Positions 1 through 9,989 of a stretch of 64,000 nt of DNA are shown here, piece by piece. Below the pieces are notes generated by a model. The model did not search any database and was not told the DNA's origin. It worked only from the letters and a program-made list of their open reading frames with translations. Numbering within the stretch: position 1 is the first letter of the stretch; every line of letters begins with the position of its first letter. Position numbers and translations under genes: made by a program. The stretch is from Pycnococcus provasolii (Eukaryota > Chlorophyta > Pseudoscourfieldiophyceae > Pseudoscourfieldiales): the NCBI GenBank assembly GCA_049487715.1, contig CP150559.1, positions 620,001-684,000 on the forward strand, written 5' to 3'.

Positions 1-221
1 TTTGTTGTACGGGCTGTGCGACGATCGAACGGAGGCTGTTGTGTTGGAGAGTATGCGCGCGACTTCCTTCGCCACCGACGGCTTCTCCGCGACGTTGAGA
101 ACACGAACACTCACCACCATTTTAGAATAAAGGATGCACCAGCAAAGCAGGCAGGGCAGGAAGAGGGCGGGAACGGGACGGGACGACGACAGACCCGAAA
201 AAACAGGTCGAAAAAACCCGA

Positions 222-297
222 ACACCCCTAACCCCTAACCCCTAACCCGAACACCCCTAACACCTAACACCCGAACCCTAACACCCTAACCCTAATC
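222..297. repeat. Degenerate telomere-like CCCTAA/CCCCTAA repeats
   Basis: An irregular run of CCCTAA, CCCCTAA, ACACCCCTAA and CCCGAA units. It borders the decayed mobile-element region on its left side, and a similar stretch borders it on the right at 2012-2040. The degeneracy argues against a live chromosome end. Confidence 0.85.
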
Positions 298-376
298 AGG
301 CGTTAGCAGGGTTGGGTTCTTCCCTTCCTTCCTTCGGGCGGGCGGGCGGGCTCCCTTCTCCTGCCGCGGCCTGGGC

Positions 377-1036
377 GTGGCATCCTCTGCTGCGGATAAT
401 CTTTCGCTGCTGCGGGCTCTCCTCGCCGTCGCCATCTGTTTCATGACGATGTCGCGGCCCATCTCCATTCTTCTGTTGCCTACAACAGACCTGACAGCTG
501 ACCCCGATTCCGCCTCACATTGTGTGACAGTCACGCGTCAGCACGTCAAAACCGACCACGGCATCGACCGCAACCAGCCGGGCCGATTTCCGCTGTCATT
601 CCCGCGCCGCTTTGCGGGCTTGGCTACTGCGCTGCGCAACTTCACAGCCGCGCGCGCCGCTGTCTACCCCACTGCGACGCATTTCTTTGAGCTTCCGGGC
701 GAGCGCTTCACCGAAAAAACTAATTTTGGTGACGCCCTCGGCCGCATGCTCGGTACAGCGCTGACCACTGTCAGCCTGCAGCCGCCAGAGGGGCGCGTGT
801 ACACGGCGCGCTCTCTTCGCTCTGGTGGCGCGTCTGCTGCGGAAATGGTTCCCCTTCCGCGCAGCAAAATCGAGTTCCTCGGCGGATGGGCCGTGGACTC
901 GAAACGCTTATCGCAGCACTACATCAGCCGAGCCACGCCGCCTACTTTTATAGATGGACAAATACTGGTATGCGCGAAAACGCATACCGTATATCCCGAT
1001 ATATACCAATACCGCGGTATATCTGGTATATCGTGA
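377..1036 (+). pseudogene. Tyrosine recombinase C-terminal fragment (DIRS/Crypton-like)
   Basis: The open frame (first ATG-less codon GTG at 377) ends in a block that resembles the catalytic C-terminus of eukaryotic transposon tyrosine recombinases. It has SLRSGGAS, matching the conserved H/R-x-x-R box, then GGW at the usual spacing, then a terminal HYI carrying the candidate nucleophilic tyrosine. The last ~30 residues, after the HYI, run into A/T-rich tandem sequence and look non-coding. No N-terminal recombinase core, reverse transcriptase or good start codon is seen, so this is a fragment. DIRS, Kangaroo/PAT and Crypton elements all carry such enzymes; the sequence alone does not decide which. 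Confidence 0.55.
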
Positions 1037-1039
1037 CGT

Positions 1040-2010
1040 GCAGGCGACGGCAGCGGCTTCGGTTCCTCATGAAGAACCAGCTCGTGGAGATACGAGGCGG
1101 GATCAGAGTCATCAGGACTTACGAGGAGCCGGATGGATTCCAGGTGGGAAGCCAAGCATGCGATGGGATGAACTAGAGCGTGTGGTGGATGACGCCCATC
1201 AAGGTCCCACCAAGTACCTGAAGCATAGACAAAGGCGGCATAGTGAGCCAGCCAGTGGCCCGCCTCCGATCGGCGACGGGAGCTGACGATGAGCGCAGAG
1301 CCAGACCACTCCCAATCCGCGACGCGTGTCCTGAGGTTGACAAATTGCCGCGGGTGAGCGTGAACGAGCCGACCCGAGGCAGCGGAAACGGCGCTGACGA
1401 CGAAGGCGTCATCTTCCGGGATGTACGTGAGTTCATGCAGGACCAGGCCTTGCAGGTGAGCATGGTGGCAAAGCATCTCGTCCTCCTGACGAAGAGCCTC
1501 GGCCGAGTTCGCGTAGTAGCTGGCCGTGCCTAAGGTTTGGTTGGCATGCAATGTGTGCACGCCAAGATTGGCAGCGCATACATTGAAAGCCACCATGGCG
1601 GAGTGAGCCCGCTGAGAGCCGAAAGCGTTCGGGGCGGTGGCGATGAACTGGGCAACCGCAGCCCAGCCCGGAACTTGGCTGTAGGGCGTGTGGCTGTAGC
1701 CATTCGGTACGCGAACGAGTACCCACCGTTCGTCGCCCACCGAGTCAGCCTCGGACGTCGCCAGCGCTGCGTCCAACGGTGGGGGCTGCGGTCCCGGGTT
1801 GCGCGCCTCACCCGACACTTGATCAATGTCGTCGGAAGCGTCCGTGACGCGCCCCTTGCGGAACCATTGCACGCACGTCGCACCGTGCACGCACGCCTTG
1901 GGCCCACGCTGGAAACGCAACTGGCTCGCCGTGCAAACGCCGTGCACAGCAAGCCCGCGTGTCATAGCGCGCGCGGTTTTTCCTCTGACTTTTTGGCACT
2001 TGACTTCCCC
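1040..2010 (-). pseudogene. Retroelement-like reading frame with NPGP motif
   Basis: A long open frame on the minus strand (open from 2313 to 919; the protein-like part is about 2010-1040). It contains GEARNPGP, close to the 2A-like or NPGP motif often found near the start of LINE-type proteins in protists and algae. Further on, a GHWLAHYAAF...WWDLDG segment resembles the histidine box of a papain-fold or ubiquitin-protease-like domain. There is no reverse transcriptase. The frame converges on the tyrosine-recombinase fragment at 377-1036. It could be a retroelement accessory ORF or a captured host protease; I treat it as decayed. Confidence 0.4.
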
Positions 2011-2011
2011 T

Positions 2012-2040
2012 CCTAACCCCCTAACCCTAACACCCGAACC
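2012..2040. repeat. Interstitial CCCTAA telomere-like repeat
   Basis: Several CCTAACCC/CCCTAA units with one CCCGAA. It lies about 530 bp upstream of the Argonaute start and marks the right edge of the mobile-element relics. Confidence 0.85.
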
Positions 2041-2565
2041 ACCCACGGGCTCCATCGTGATCCCCAACACCGGTGCAATCTTGTCCCTCGCTCCTCCTCC
2101 CTCCGCAGTCCGGGTCCCGGGAATCCGGGGGGGGACTCCTCCCCTCAAGATCAGGCTGTCCGTGAGCGTTTTAGGGGGACCAGTCAGGGAGGTTGAAGAG
2201 GGAGGGAGGGGGAAGACGGAAGGAATGATGTGCATTAGGATTTTCATGAATGATTGATGTGGCATGTGGCATGTGATGGATCCGGATTGGGGAGGGCGCA
2301 CGCCTTGTTTCACGCCAGAGAGACCTTTCTTTGGCCAGAGAGAAGAGGGGAAAGAACAACTGATCTGATGTCTGAAGGGGCACTTTGCTTCTAGCCTGCT
2401 TTGCCCCTCCCTCTACCCAAGCTGCCCTCCCCGGCCTTGTTTTCACCTTGGTTTCCAATGCCTGCTTTGTTCCTGCTTTGTCCCCCTCCCCTCCCTCCCT
2501 CCCCCCTGTGCTCCCTTGTTTTGCTTCGTACCCTGGGTGCATTCACCACGGTAGTGAGTTCAGCG

Positions 2566-5500
2566 ATGGCGTCCTCCGCTGCTGATGCTGCTGCGTCTGC
2601 TCCTTACCCGTTTGCCGGTGATTCCTCACCGCCAGGTGCAGGTGGATCGCCGAAGGAAGGACAGGCACCTGCGAAACGTACGCGACGTGCGACGGACTCC
2701 TACGAGATTGTACGTGCTTTTCTTATTTCCTTTTTCCTTTTTCTGATTTGGTTTCTTTTTGATGTTGATTTTGATGTTGGTGTTGATTTCCTGTGGCGTT
2801 ATTATTATTAGTAGTATCACACATACATGTTGAAATTGTTCATCAACCTTTATCAGCTTTGTGTTTGGTTTGTTTTTGTTTTTGAAAAATATATACATAC
2901 ATATATACGATACACACACACACAAATACATCAATACATCATCAACTAACGCACGATTTTCCCTCTGCCCTCCCAATACAACACAATACAACACAATACA
3001 AATCAAATCAACCTTAGCTCTCGCCCCCACACGCGTCAACCGCGTCAAGCGGCAACCCGTGCAAGGTCACCACCAACTTCTGGAAGCTTTCGTTCAAACC
3101 GAACTCCGTCGTCTACCAGTACCGTGTGGACTTTGGACTGAAGCGTTTTGATGAAACCGAGGTGAAAATCGACCCCATCGAATTCCGAGGACCGCGCGAG
3201 AAAATCTTGGAAGCTTTTACCAAGTCTGACACTGCCCAAGACAGCGTTCTCAACGAGAAGTATGCCCACGTCTTTGACGGCAGGAACATGCTGTACACGT
3301 CGCGTGAACTCGGGTTCGAACCGGGCGAGTACAACGTCTCCGTGGAGACGCGACCGCGTCGCACCGAGGAGGCGAAAATCAAGTTTCAAGAAGTGGGACG
3401 CACGGAGCTCACTTCAACCCCACAACCCGCTGGCCTGGGAAGTGGAGGTGGCGACGTGCGCACGATGGATGCCGCTCTGGAGGTGATCATCCGCCAGACG
3501 GCGTACCAGAACAACACGCTTGCGCAGAAAAATTTCCAGGCATTTGGAAATTTCTGGTCGCTCGGCGCGGGACTTGCTGCCCGCTACGGCATTCGCCTCG
3601 GCGTTCGCTCGACACGGCAGGGACCTGTGATGTTTGGTGACATCGAGGGTGGCGTCTTCCACGAGAGGATGTCCGTGCTGAACCGCCTGTGCCTGGAGAT
3701 TGCGAATGAATGCGGAGGACGCTTTCGTGACGATCGCGAGGCGATTCGACGTGGCGAGGAGGAGCTCCAGCGCAATCCCAATGGAAACGCGGTTCAGGGA
3801 GGCATCGAGAAGATTCAGTCTCTTATGAACACCCTCAAGGTGACGCTGCCACGCGTACGCTACGGCGAGAAGAACGAACGCTCGAAGCCGACGAAGATGA
3901 GGGAAAAGAAGCTGCTTGGACCTGCGAATCAGGTGGTTTTTGACAGGAGGATCAAGGACCCAACCACAAATAAGTTTGTGTGCGAGGATCCGAACGATGA
4001 CACGAGCAAATTCAAGACGGAATCGGTGACAATCGAGAAACACCAGAAGGAGATTCACAACGTCTCCCTGAGGTTCCCGTTCCTTCCCGTTGCCGACTTT
4101 GGCAAGAAGGGTGGGGTGTGGCCCATCGAGCTTCTGGAGATTGCCGAGATGCAGCCTCTCAAAAAGCTTCCGCCGGCGGCTCAGCTCGACAGCCTGCGCA
4201 GGGGACCTGGAGGACCGGGTCAGAGCGTGCAGGGCAAGGAGGGTGTGCGAACGCGCAAGACCCTTCTCGAGTCGAATAAACCGTGCCAAGATCGCTACGC
4301 CAGCGCGTTTGGCGTCAGCCTCGATGGAGGTCTCATGCAGTGTGATGCTCGCGTGCTGCCCATCCCGCAGATGATGTTTGGCGATATTCTTCGCGATCCG
4401 CGCGGGCGAGACGTTCGACCGGTGGAAAAGTACGAGTACAAGACAGACTCGAGGGGAAACCAGAAGAAGATCCCCACGAAGCACGAAATCTGTGATCCGA
4501 AAGCGAGGTCGCCGCAGGCGTCGGCTGACTGGTCAGGATACTTCCAGAACAACCAGTTCATGTACCCTGGCACGCTGGATCGTGGCATCGCGCTCTTCAT
4601 CTGCGGAAGGTTTGCTCGCGATCGCAACGTCGAGCAATATCTCGCCGGCAGGGCGGTTGGCAACATCGCGAGGTGGTGCCTCCAACTGGGCATGTTCGGA
4701 GATGGACTGCAGGATGCGGTACGCAACGGACCCAAGGCGGTGGGAGGCGCGGAACGACCTGAGCACGCTGACCAAAGCTTCGGAAAGATGCTCATGGAAT
4801 ACAACAGTCGCACGGGAAACAAGGGCGAGAAGCCTGGTCTCGTGCTGGTGGTGATGCCAGGAAACATGCGCACACAGGCAGATGAGTGGCGTGGGATCAT
4901 CTCGTACCTCGCGGACTACAAGTACGGCGTGAAGACGGTGCGCTTCCGCGAGGACAAGGCTGGCGCGAACCAGGGTGGAGGACGAGGTGGTCGTCCACCC
5001 AAGACGATTGACAGCAAGGATATCATGGACAACCTCGCGCAGAAGATCAACGTCAAGTGCGGTGGTGTGAATGCCGGCGTCGTCCTGCCCGAGCTCAAGA
5101 TCCGCCCACCCCCGGACATGCCTGGCGGGAAGTTCGCGTGCGGTGCAGATTCGCGCAAGCCTCTGTACTTGATGATGCGCGACGTGGCGATCCTTGGCCT
5201 GGACGTGAACCGTGAGGGTGGTCTCAAGCACGGCCAGGAGCACGACAGTACGTCCGTCGTGGGCATGTGCTGCTCCCTCGCGCCCGGGGGCGACTTGACG
5301 TCTCGCTCTAATCGCCAGCGTGGAATTGTGGGAACTGCGTACTTTGGCACGACGGGAGTCATCGAGGGTGGTAAGGAGGCGGTTGCACCTGATGAGATGC
5401 GCCGCATGACGGAGCTTCTGCTGAACTTTCGTCGAGACAAGGCGAAGCTGGACAAGACGTTAGCTCCCATGGAGGCGATCACGATGGAGAAGAAACGCGA

Positions 5501-6230
5501 CGATGGAACGGTCACCACCTACGAGGACTACCCGTTCAAGCCGGAGGAGTCGCCGGAGTTTGGCGTGAAACACTTTCTGCCACGCTGGATCGTGATGATG
5601 CGTGATGGCGTGGGACGCGAGCAGTTCCGCAACGTGATTGAGAACGAGGTGGAGGGCATCCGCAAGGCTGTGCGCAACCTCGTCACGCCTGAGGAGCTTA
5701 AGGAGTGGAGGCCACGCTTCACGATGATCGTCGCGCAGAAGCGCGGCGTTCGCCTCTTCCCCGATAGCCAAAACATTGCCAACTTCAGGTCGGGCAACGT
5801 CATCCCCGGCATCGTCGTCGATGTCGGCAAGAATGCGCCGACGGACGATGGCGAGTTCAATTTCTTTTTGAACTCGCACAAGGGTGGCACGGCTCAAGGA
5901 AACAACCGCGTTCCGAGCTACTCGGTGATCGTGGACGAGGTGATCACGGCGGAGGGATCGGATACTGTGGCGATTCACAGCACCGGCAAGGCGAACGACC
6001 GCTTCGCATCGCTGACGTACGACGAGGTTGAGAACTTCGTCTACAGCATGACGAACACGTACGGGCACTGCGCCATCACGCAGCGCCAGCCCACGCCATG
6101 CCTGTACGCGCACCAGATTGCGCTTCGCGGTCAGAAGGCGCGCGTGCAGGGACACAGCTGGTGCGACCTGCCTGTGAACGTCATGCCAAAGATGGAGGAC
6201 GCAGAGATTGCGCAGTGCATGTACTGGTGA
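2566..6230 (+). CDS. AGO: Argonaute protein
   Basis: Small-RNA-guided effector of RNA silencing. Two exons: 2566-2709 (48 codons) and 3018-6230. The 308-nt intron begins GTACGT and ends CCTTAG, and both junctions are phase 0, giving about 1118 residues. The N domain starts at the VTTNFWKLSF segment, PAZ and MID follow, and PIWI fills the C-terminal third. A complete DEDH slicer set is visible: D in GLDV, E in GGKEAV, D in MRDGV and H in LYAHQ, so cleavage activity is likely. The protein ends in MYW, near the usual MYF/MYY terminus. The first ~48 residues are Ala/Pro/Lys-rich linker. A perfect hairpin-forming repeat lies about 1 kb downstream. Confidence 0.96.
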
Positions 6231-6302
6231 GTAGATCCCTCGTATTTGTTGCTGATTTTTGACAAAGAGCGAACGCGGACCAGAACAAATACAAAACAAA
6301 AA

Positions 6303-6400
6303 GAGGGGGGGGGAGGCAGGGGGGGGGGGGGGGGGAAGGGGGAGAAAAGAGAGGGGGGGGGGGGGGGGGAAAAGGCGGGGGGGGGGGGGGAAAAAAAAAA

Positions 6401-6492
<92 letters not shown>
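6303..6492. repeat. G-rich tract ending in a 92-base G homopolymer
   Basis: Starts 73 bp after the Argonaute stop. Purine runs (G with short A interruptions) lead into an uninterrupted G run from 6401 to 6492. It is either an extreme G-quadruplex-forming 3'-flank or a sequencing or assembly artefact. Translations of it (poly-Gly, poly-Pro) are not genes. Confidence 0.95.
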
Positions 6493-6493
<1 letters not shown>

Positions 6494-7156
6494 ATAAAAA
6501 CAACCAAGGAGATCAGTCAGATTTGTTGGTAATCAATCCTGTGGCTCATGGTTGCTCATTCGCTGTAATGAAATTTGAGTTTAAGAGTTTCGCTCTCATT
6601 TCGTAAATATGGTCTCATCCCTGACGATTCGTGGGAATCTCAGAAATAGAATTTACCTTTGTTGTGGAAATTTGTTTGGTCTTCTCGTCCATTCAAATCA
6701 AATATCACACCACTAAAATTTACATCATCAAGGTGCACAATACAGTATTTAAAGGAGCACGCCGCTTGCTTGCTGAGTTCGTGAGTGAGCGTTGAGCAGT
6801 TGAGGAGCGCACGCCGTCCCAGGTGCTTGCCACATAGGATATGTAAGAACTACCTTTAGCCTTGCCAGAGCTTTCAGGAATTCAAGCTCGCGGATCCACC
6901 GCTGTTGCATCACGTTGGTTAAGGTAGGTGGGCAAGTACTCAAGAGCCCGGCCGTTATTATAAGACGTTGATTAAGGTGGTCAAGAATATTGATTAAGCC
7001 GGCCGCGAACCTGCAAGCCCACCTTGCAAGCCCAAGCTTGCAAGCTCTTGCAAGAAACACTCAAAAGCGGCCGGTGTGCAAGGGCTCTGGAGTCTGGACC
7101 TTAGTTTTTTGGGAGAGAGAGAAGAGAGTCCATGCAGATGCAGAGACTTCTGGAAG
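6493..7156. other. Intergenic region with CTTGCAAG palindromes
   Basis: No gene is supported here. The first part is AT-rich and is probably the Argonaute 3' flank. Between 7011 and 7054 the palindromic octamer CTTGCAAG occurs three times (7023-7030, 7037-7044, 7047-7054), with a partial fourth copy just before. Confidence 0.6.
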
Positions 7157-7390
7157 TTCTCCCCCCAGGCCCAGGGGTATCCTTGCACCCGCTCGTGGAA
7201 AGCTTGGTCGAGACGCGGGCCAGGGGTGAAGCCAAGCCCTTCGGGGCCCAAAGGTCCAGAGGGAGAATTCCCGACCAGTTCCCCCGATCAAAGTTAGATA
7301 ATTCCACTCTTTGGGCCCCGAAGGGCTTGGCTTCACCCCTCCCCGACCAAGCTCCCACTAGCGGGTGCAAGGATGCCCAGGGGGGAGGTT
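7157..7390. repeat. Long inverted repeat (hairpin or foldback element)
   Basis: Arms 7222-7253 and 7309-7340 are perfect 32-bp reverse complements separated by 55 bp. Pairing continues imperfectly outwards: the CCTTGCACCCGCT near 7181 matches AGCGGGTGCAAGG near 7359, and C-rich and G-rich ends pair beyond that. The whole fold spans about 230 bp and ends about 60 bp before the FKBP-TPR start codon. It could be a foldback/MITE-like element or a hairpin small-RNA precursor. Confidence 0.85.
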
Positions 7391-7451
7391 CCTCAACCGC
7401 CGAGGCCGTAACGTTCTAACGTTTTGTCCTTGCTTCTTTCCTGCATTTACC

Positions 7452-9221
7452 ATGGCCGCCGCGTCTTCTGCTAGTGGCGAGAATGAGAAAGAGCCTGAGG
7501 AGGAGGAGGAGGAGAAGCCTAAGCCGCCGCCGCCCCCGCACTTCGTGTGCGAAGGCGTCGTGTGGAAGCAGCACATCAACGAAAGCGACGTAGACCGTAA
7601 CCCCGTCGAAAGATCGCAAAGCACAATCACGTACGTCGCGTACCTCGACGACGGCGACGAGACGTCCGTAGGAGATAGGCCGTTCAAGGATAGCTCGAAC
7701 GCAACCATGTTCGACGAAAGGCACCGCGACGAACCAATCACGTTCGAACTCTATCCAGAACCGCAGGAAAACGGAACGCGGTACTTTGGCGTCGAGCAGA
7801 CGAAGTGCCCGCTTCCCATACTCGCGGACGCCATCAAAACCATGCGGCCGGGCGAAAAGGCGACGTTCACAGTCAAACCTGAGCAGGCGTTCGGAGAGGA
7901 GGGCGACGACAAACTCGGCGTGCCGCCAAACGCAACGGTCAAGTACGACATCTTCCAGCACGACTTTAACACCGTACACCTCGTCGACCACGACAAGGAG
8001 TTCCTCAAAATGATCATCAAGAAGGAGGACGAAAAGGAGCGCGGTGGGCCTAGCGAGCAGGACGAGGTGTACGCCACAATCACACTTCATACGGATCCGG
8101 GCTGCACGCCTGAGTCGCTCGTGTACGAAACGCCGTCGGCAAACCCCAACGACGAGGGCGTCGAGAGCTTCGCGCTCGACGAAATTCCTAAGCACCTGCC
8201 TCCCGCAACGGCGCGCGCCTTGCGGACCATGCCCAGGACGCAGAAGTCGCGATTCGCGATTCTCAACGGCTTGGACTCGGGAAGAAAGGGTGCCATTTAC
8301 ATGACAGTTTTGCTGCTCAAGTGGAAAGAGCGCGGATTTGTCAAGGGCACGAAGAACAAGGTGCTCAAGCTTGCGTATCAGTTGGACGATGAAGCGCAGT
8401 GGGCACGCCCTACGGACTTCTCCACCGTGAAGTTCAAAATGATCAGCGCGCACGACGCAGTCACGGGGGAACAGCTTCTCGGCGAGACGGACGAGGAGAC
8501 GGTCACTCTGCATAGCGAACAACCGGACTTGCCGGAGGCGCTGGAGGCGGCGGCACGACACATGCGCATGGGCGAGACGGCGCACATCACTGTCACGGAC
8601 CTGAGACTCGCATACGAAGATCCGTGCATTCGCCAGCAGGCGATGTGCCTGCCAAAAACGTGCACGTCGAAGCGTGTCATGTACGTGGCGAAGCTCATCG
8701 AGATTGTCGAAAAGGGGATGGAGATTGACACGCGCGCGCTCGAGGACAAGGGCAAGGATGGGTTCATGGAGGAGGCTGAAAAGCGCAAGGCTCTTGGCAC
8801 GGCAGCGATGAAGCGTGGTGCGAACGAGCGCGCCGTCCTGCGATACAACGACGCACTCAAATTCGCGGCGAAGACGCCTGACGACATGTCACAGCCGATC
8901 CGTCTCGCTCTTCACCTGAACAACGCCATGGTGTACCTTCGCATGAACGAGTTTTCGCTCGCGAAGCAGTCGTGCGAATGGGCGCTTGAGATTGACCCGG
9001 AGAATATAAAGGGTATCTTCCGACGCGCCAAGGCACACGAGGGTCTCGTTGACTACGACCTCGCCGCGAAAGATCTCAAGGAGGCTATCCGGCTCGAGCC
9101 ACAGAACCGTGATCTCCGAAAGGAGTACGAGGATCTCAAGGTGCGCGCGAAAGAGGATGCGAAAAAGCAGCGCGAGTTGTGGGGTTCGGCGAAGATTTTC
9201 GACAAAGAGCGCGGCTTGTAA
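7452..9221 (+). CDS. Multi-domain FKBP-type immunophilin with TPR
   Basis: 589 residues starting at the ATG in ACCATGGCC. A Glu/Pro-rich N-terminus is followed by FKBP-like modules. The first (about residues 30-165) has F-K-D-S-S and the LGVPPNATV strand; two more divergent copies are recognisable by their L-P-x-A-hydrophobic-R-x-M helices near residues 250 and 360. A C-terminal TPR block (about 440-560) begins at AEKRKALGTAAMKRG. The layout matches plant FKBP62/65 (ROF1/ROF2), Hsp90 co-chaperones. Several PPIase active-site residues look changed in the later modules, so these may be scaffolds. The 3' end lies only 30 bp from the convergent cupin gene. Confidence 0.88.
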   Translation: MAAASSASGENEKEPEEEEEEKPKPPPPPHFVCEGVVWKQHINESDVDRNPVERSQSTITYVAYLDDGDETSVGDRPFKDSSNATMFDERHRDEPITFELYPEPQENGTRYFGVEQTKCPLPILADAIKTMRPGEKATFTVKPEQAFGEEGDDKLGVPPNATVKYDIFQHDFNTVHLVDHDKEFLKMIIKKEDEKERGGPSEQDEVYATITLHTDPGCTPESLVYETPSANPNDEGVESFALDEIPKHLPPATARALRTMPRTQKSRFAILNGLDSGRKGAIYMTVLLLKWKERGFVKGTKNKVLKLAYQLDDEAQWARPTDFSTVKFKMISAHDAVTGEQLLGETDEETVTLHSEQPDLPEALEAAARHMRMGETAHITVTDLRLAYEDPCIRQQAMCLPKTCTSKRVMYVAKLIEIVEKGMEIDTRALEDKGKDGFMEEAEKRKALGTAAMKRGANERAVLRYNDALKFAAKTPDDMSQPIRLALHLNNAMVYLRMNEFSLAKQSCEWALEIDPENIKGIFRRAKAHEGLVDYDLAAKDLKEAIRLEPQNRDLRKEYEDLKVRAKEDAKKQRELWGSAKIFDKERGL

Positions 9222-9251
9222 GGAATGAAACATTACAAATATTAAAGTCAC

Positions 9252-9836
9252 TCACTCGCTCGGCGGCGGCGTCAGTCTCATCAGCTCCTCCTCGTGCTGC
9301 GGGAAGAGCTTGAGGAGTTGCTCGCGCGTGCCGAGCTCAAAGTCTGAAAAGTCGAATCCAGGTGCCACCGTGCATCCGACGAGCGAGTAGTCATGTTCGT
9401 CACCAACTCCACCGTCGCCGTCGTAGTCGTTCGTGGGATAGCTCCCGAACCACGACCCTTTGGGGACGACGTGCTGCAGCGTGTGTCCGTTGAGGATGTT
9501 CTGTCCGAGAGTCGTTTTCTTCAAGGTTCCGTCTGGTGCGATTTCAACCACCGTCAGCGGTCTTCCGAGGTAGAAGTGCCACATTTCATTGCTCTGCAGT
9601 ATGTGCATGTGGCTCCTTTTTCCTTTCGGCACGACGAAGTAGATTGCAGTGGAGAGCGATCGCGTGGAAGGTCCGGAGTACCTCGAGGCACTAACCTTAG
9701 AAGGCGTCGAGGTCGTGATGGCGTTTGTGGGTACGTCTTCGTCGTCGCGGAACGTCTCCGCGTACATGCCTCCCTCCGGGTGCGGGAGCAGATTCAAAGC
9801 AGACGCCAAAGCGGGAAGCGCGGGCCAAGACACCAT
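9252..9836 (-). CDS. Cupin-fold protein, DUF985 (Cupin_5) family
   Basis: 194 residues from the ATG at 9836. Conserved family blocks are present in order: HPEGGMYAETFR near the N-terminus, a Ser/Thr-rich loop, MWHFYLGRPL, VVPKGSWFG, and CTVAPGFDFSDFELG near the C-terminus. These are small single-domain beta-barrel proteins of uncertain function, widespread in bacteria, algae and fungi. A GDGG-rich insertion lies before the last block. It is divergent from menG with only 153 bp between start codons, so the two probably share a promoter; no TTAGGG array is seen there. Confidence 0.9.
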   Translation of the reverse strand: MVSWPALPALASALNLLPHPEGGMYAETFRDDEDVPTNAITTSTPSKVSASRYSGPSTRSLSTAIYFVVPKGKRSHMHILQSNEMWHFYLGRPLTVVEIAPDGTLKKTTLGQNILNGHTLQHVVPKGSWFGSYPTNDYDGDGGVGDEHDYSLVGCTVAPGFDFSDFELGTREQLLKLFPQHEEELMRLTPPPSE

Positions 9837-9989
9837 GATGGCACTAAAGTTAGTTGACGGATGAACCAAGCGGCGCAGATCTGGGACTAATCGGAATGGC
9901 GAATCCGGAGAGGGGCGGGGTCGGGGTCCGGTTGTTTTTTCCCCTCCCCCATTTTCTTGTTCCTGTTGGTTCATTTCCGTGATTTTATC

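Noticed and set aside
222-297. Possible chromosome end (telomere).
   Set aside because: Repeats are degenerate, short, and followed by coding DNA; similar arrays recur inside the window.
6181-6606. Open frames of poly-Gly or poly-Pro across the G tract.
   Set aside because: They are translations of a homopolymer with no protein features, and begin inside or just after the Argonaute gene.
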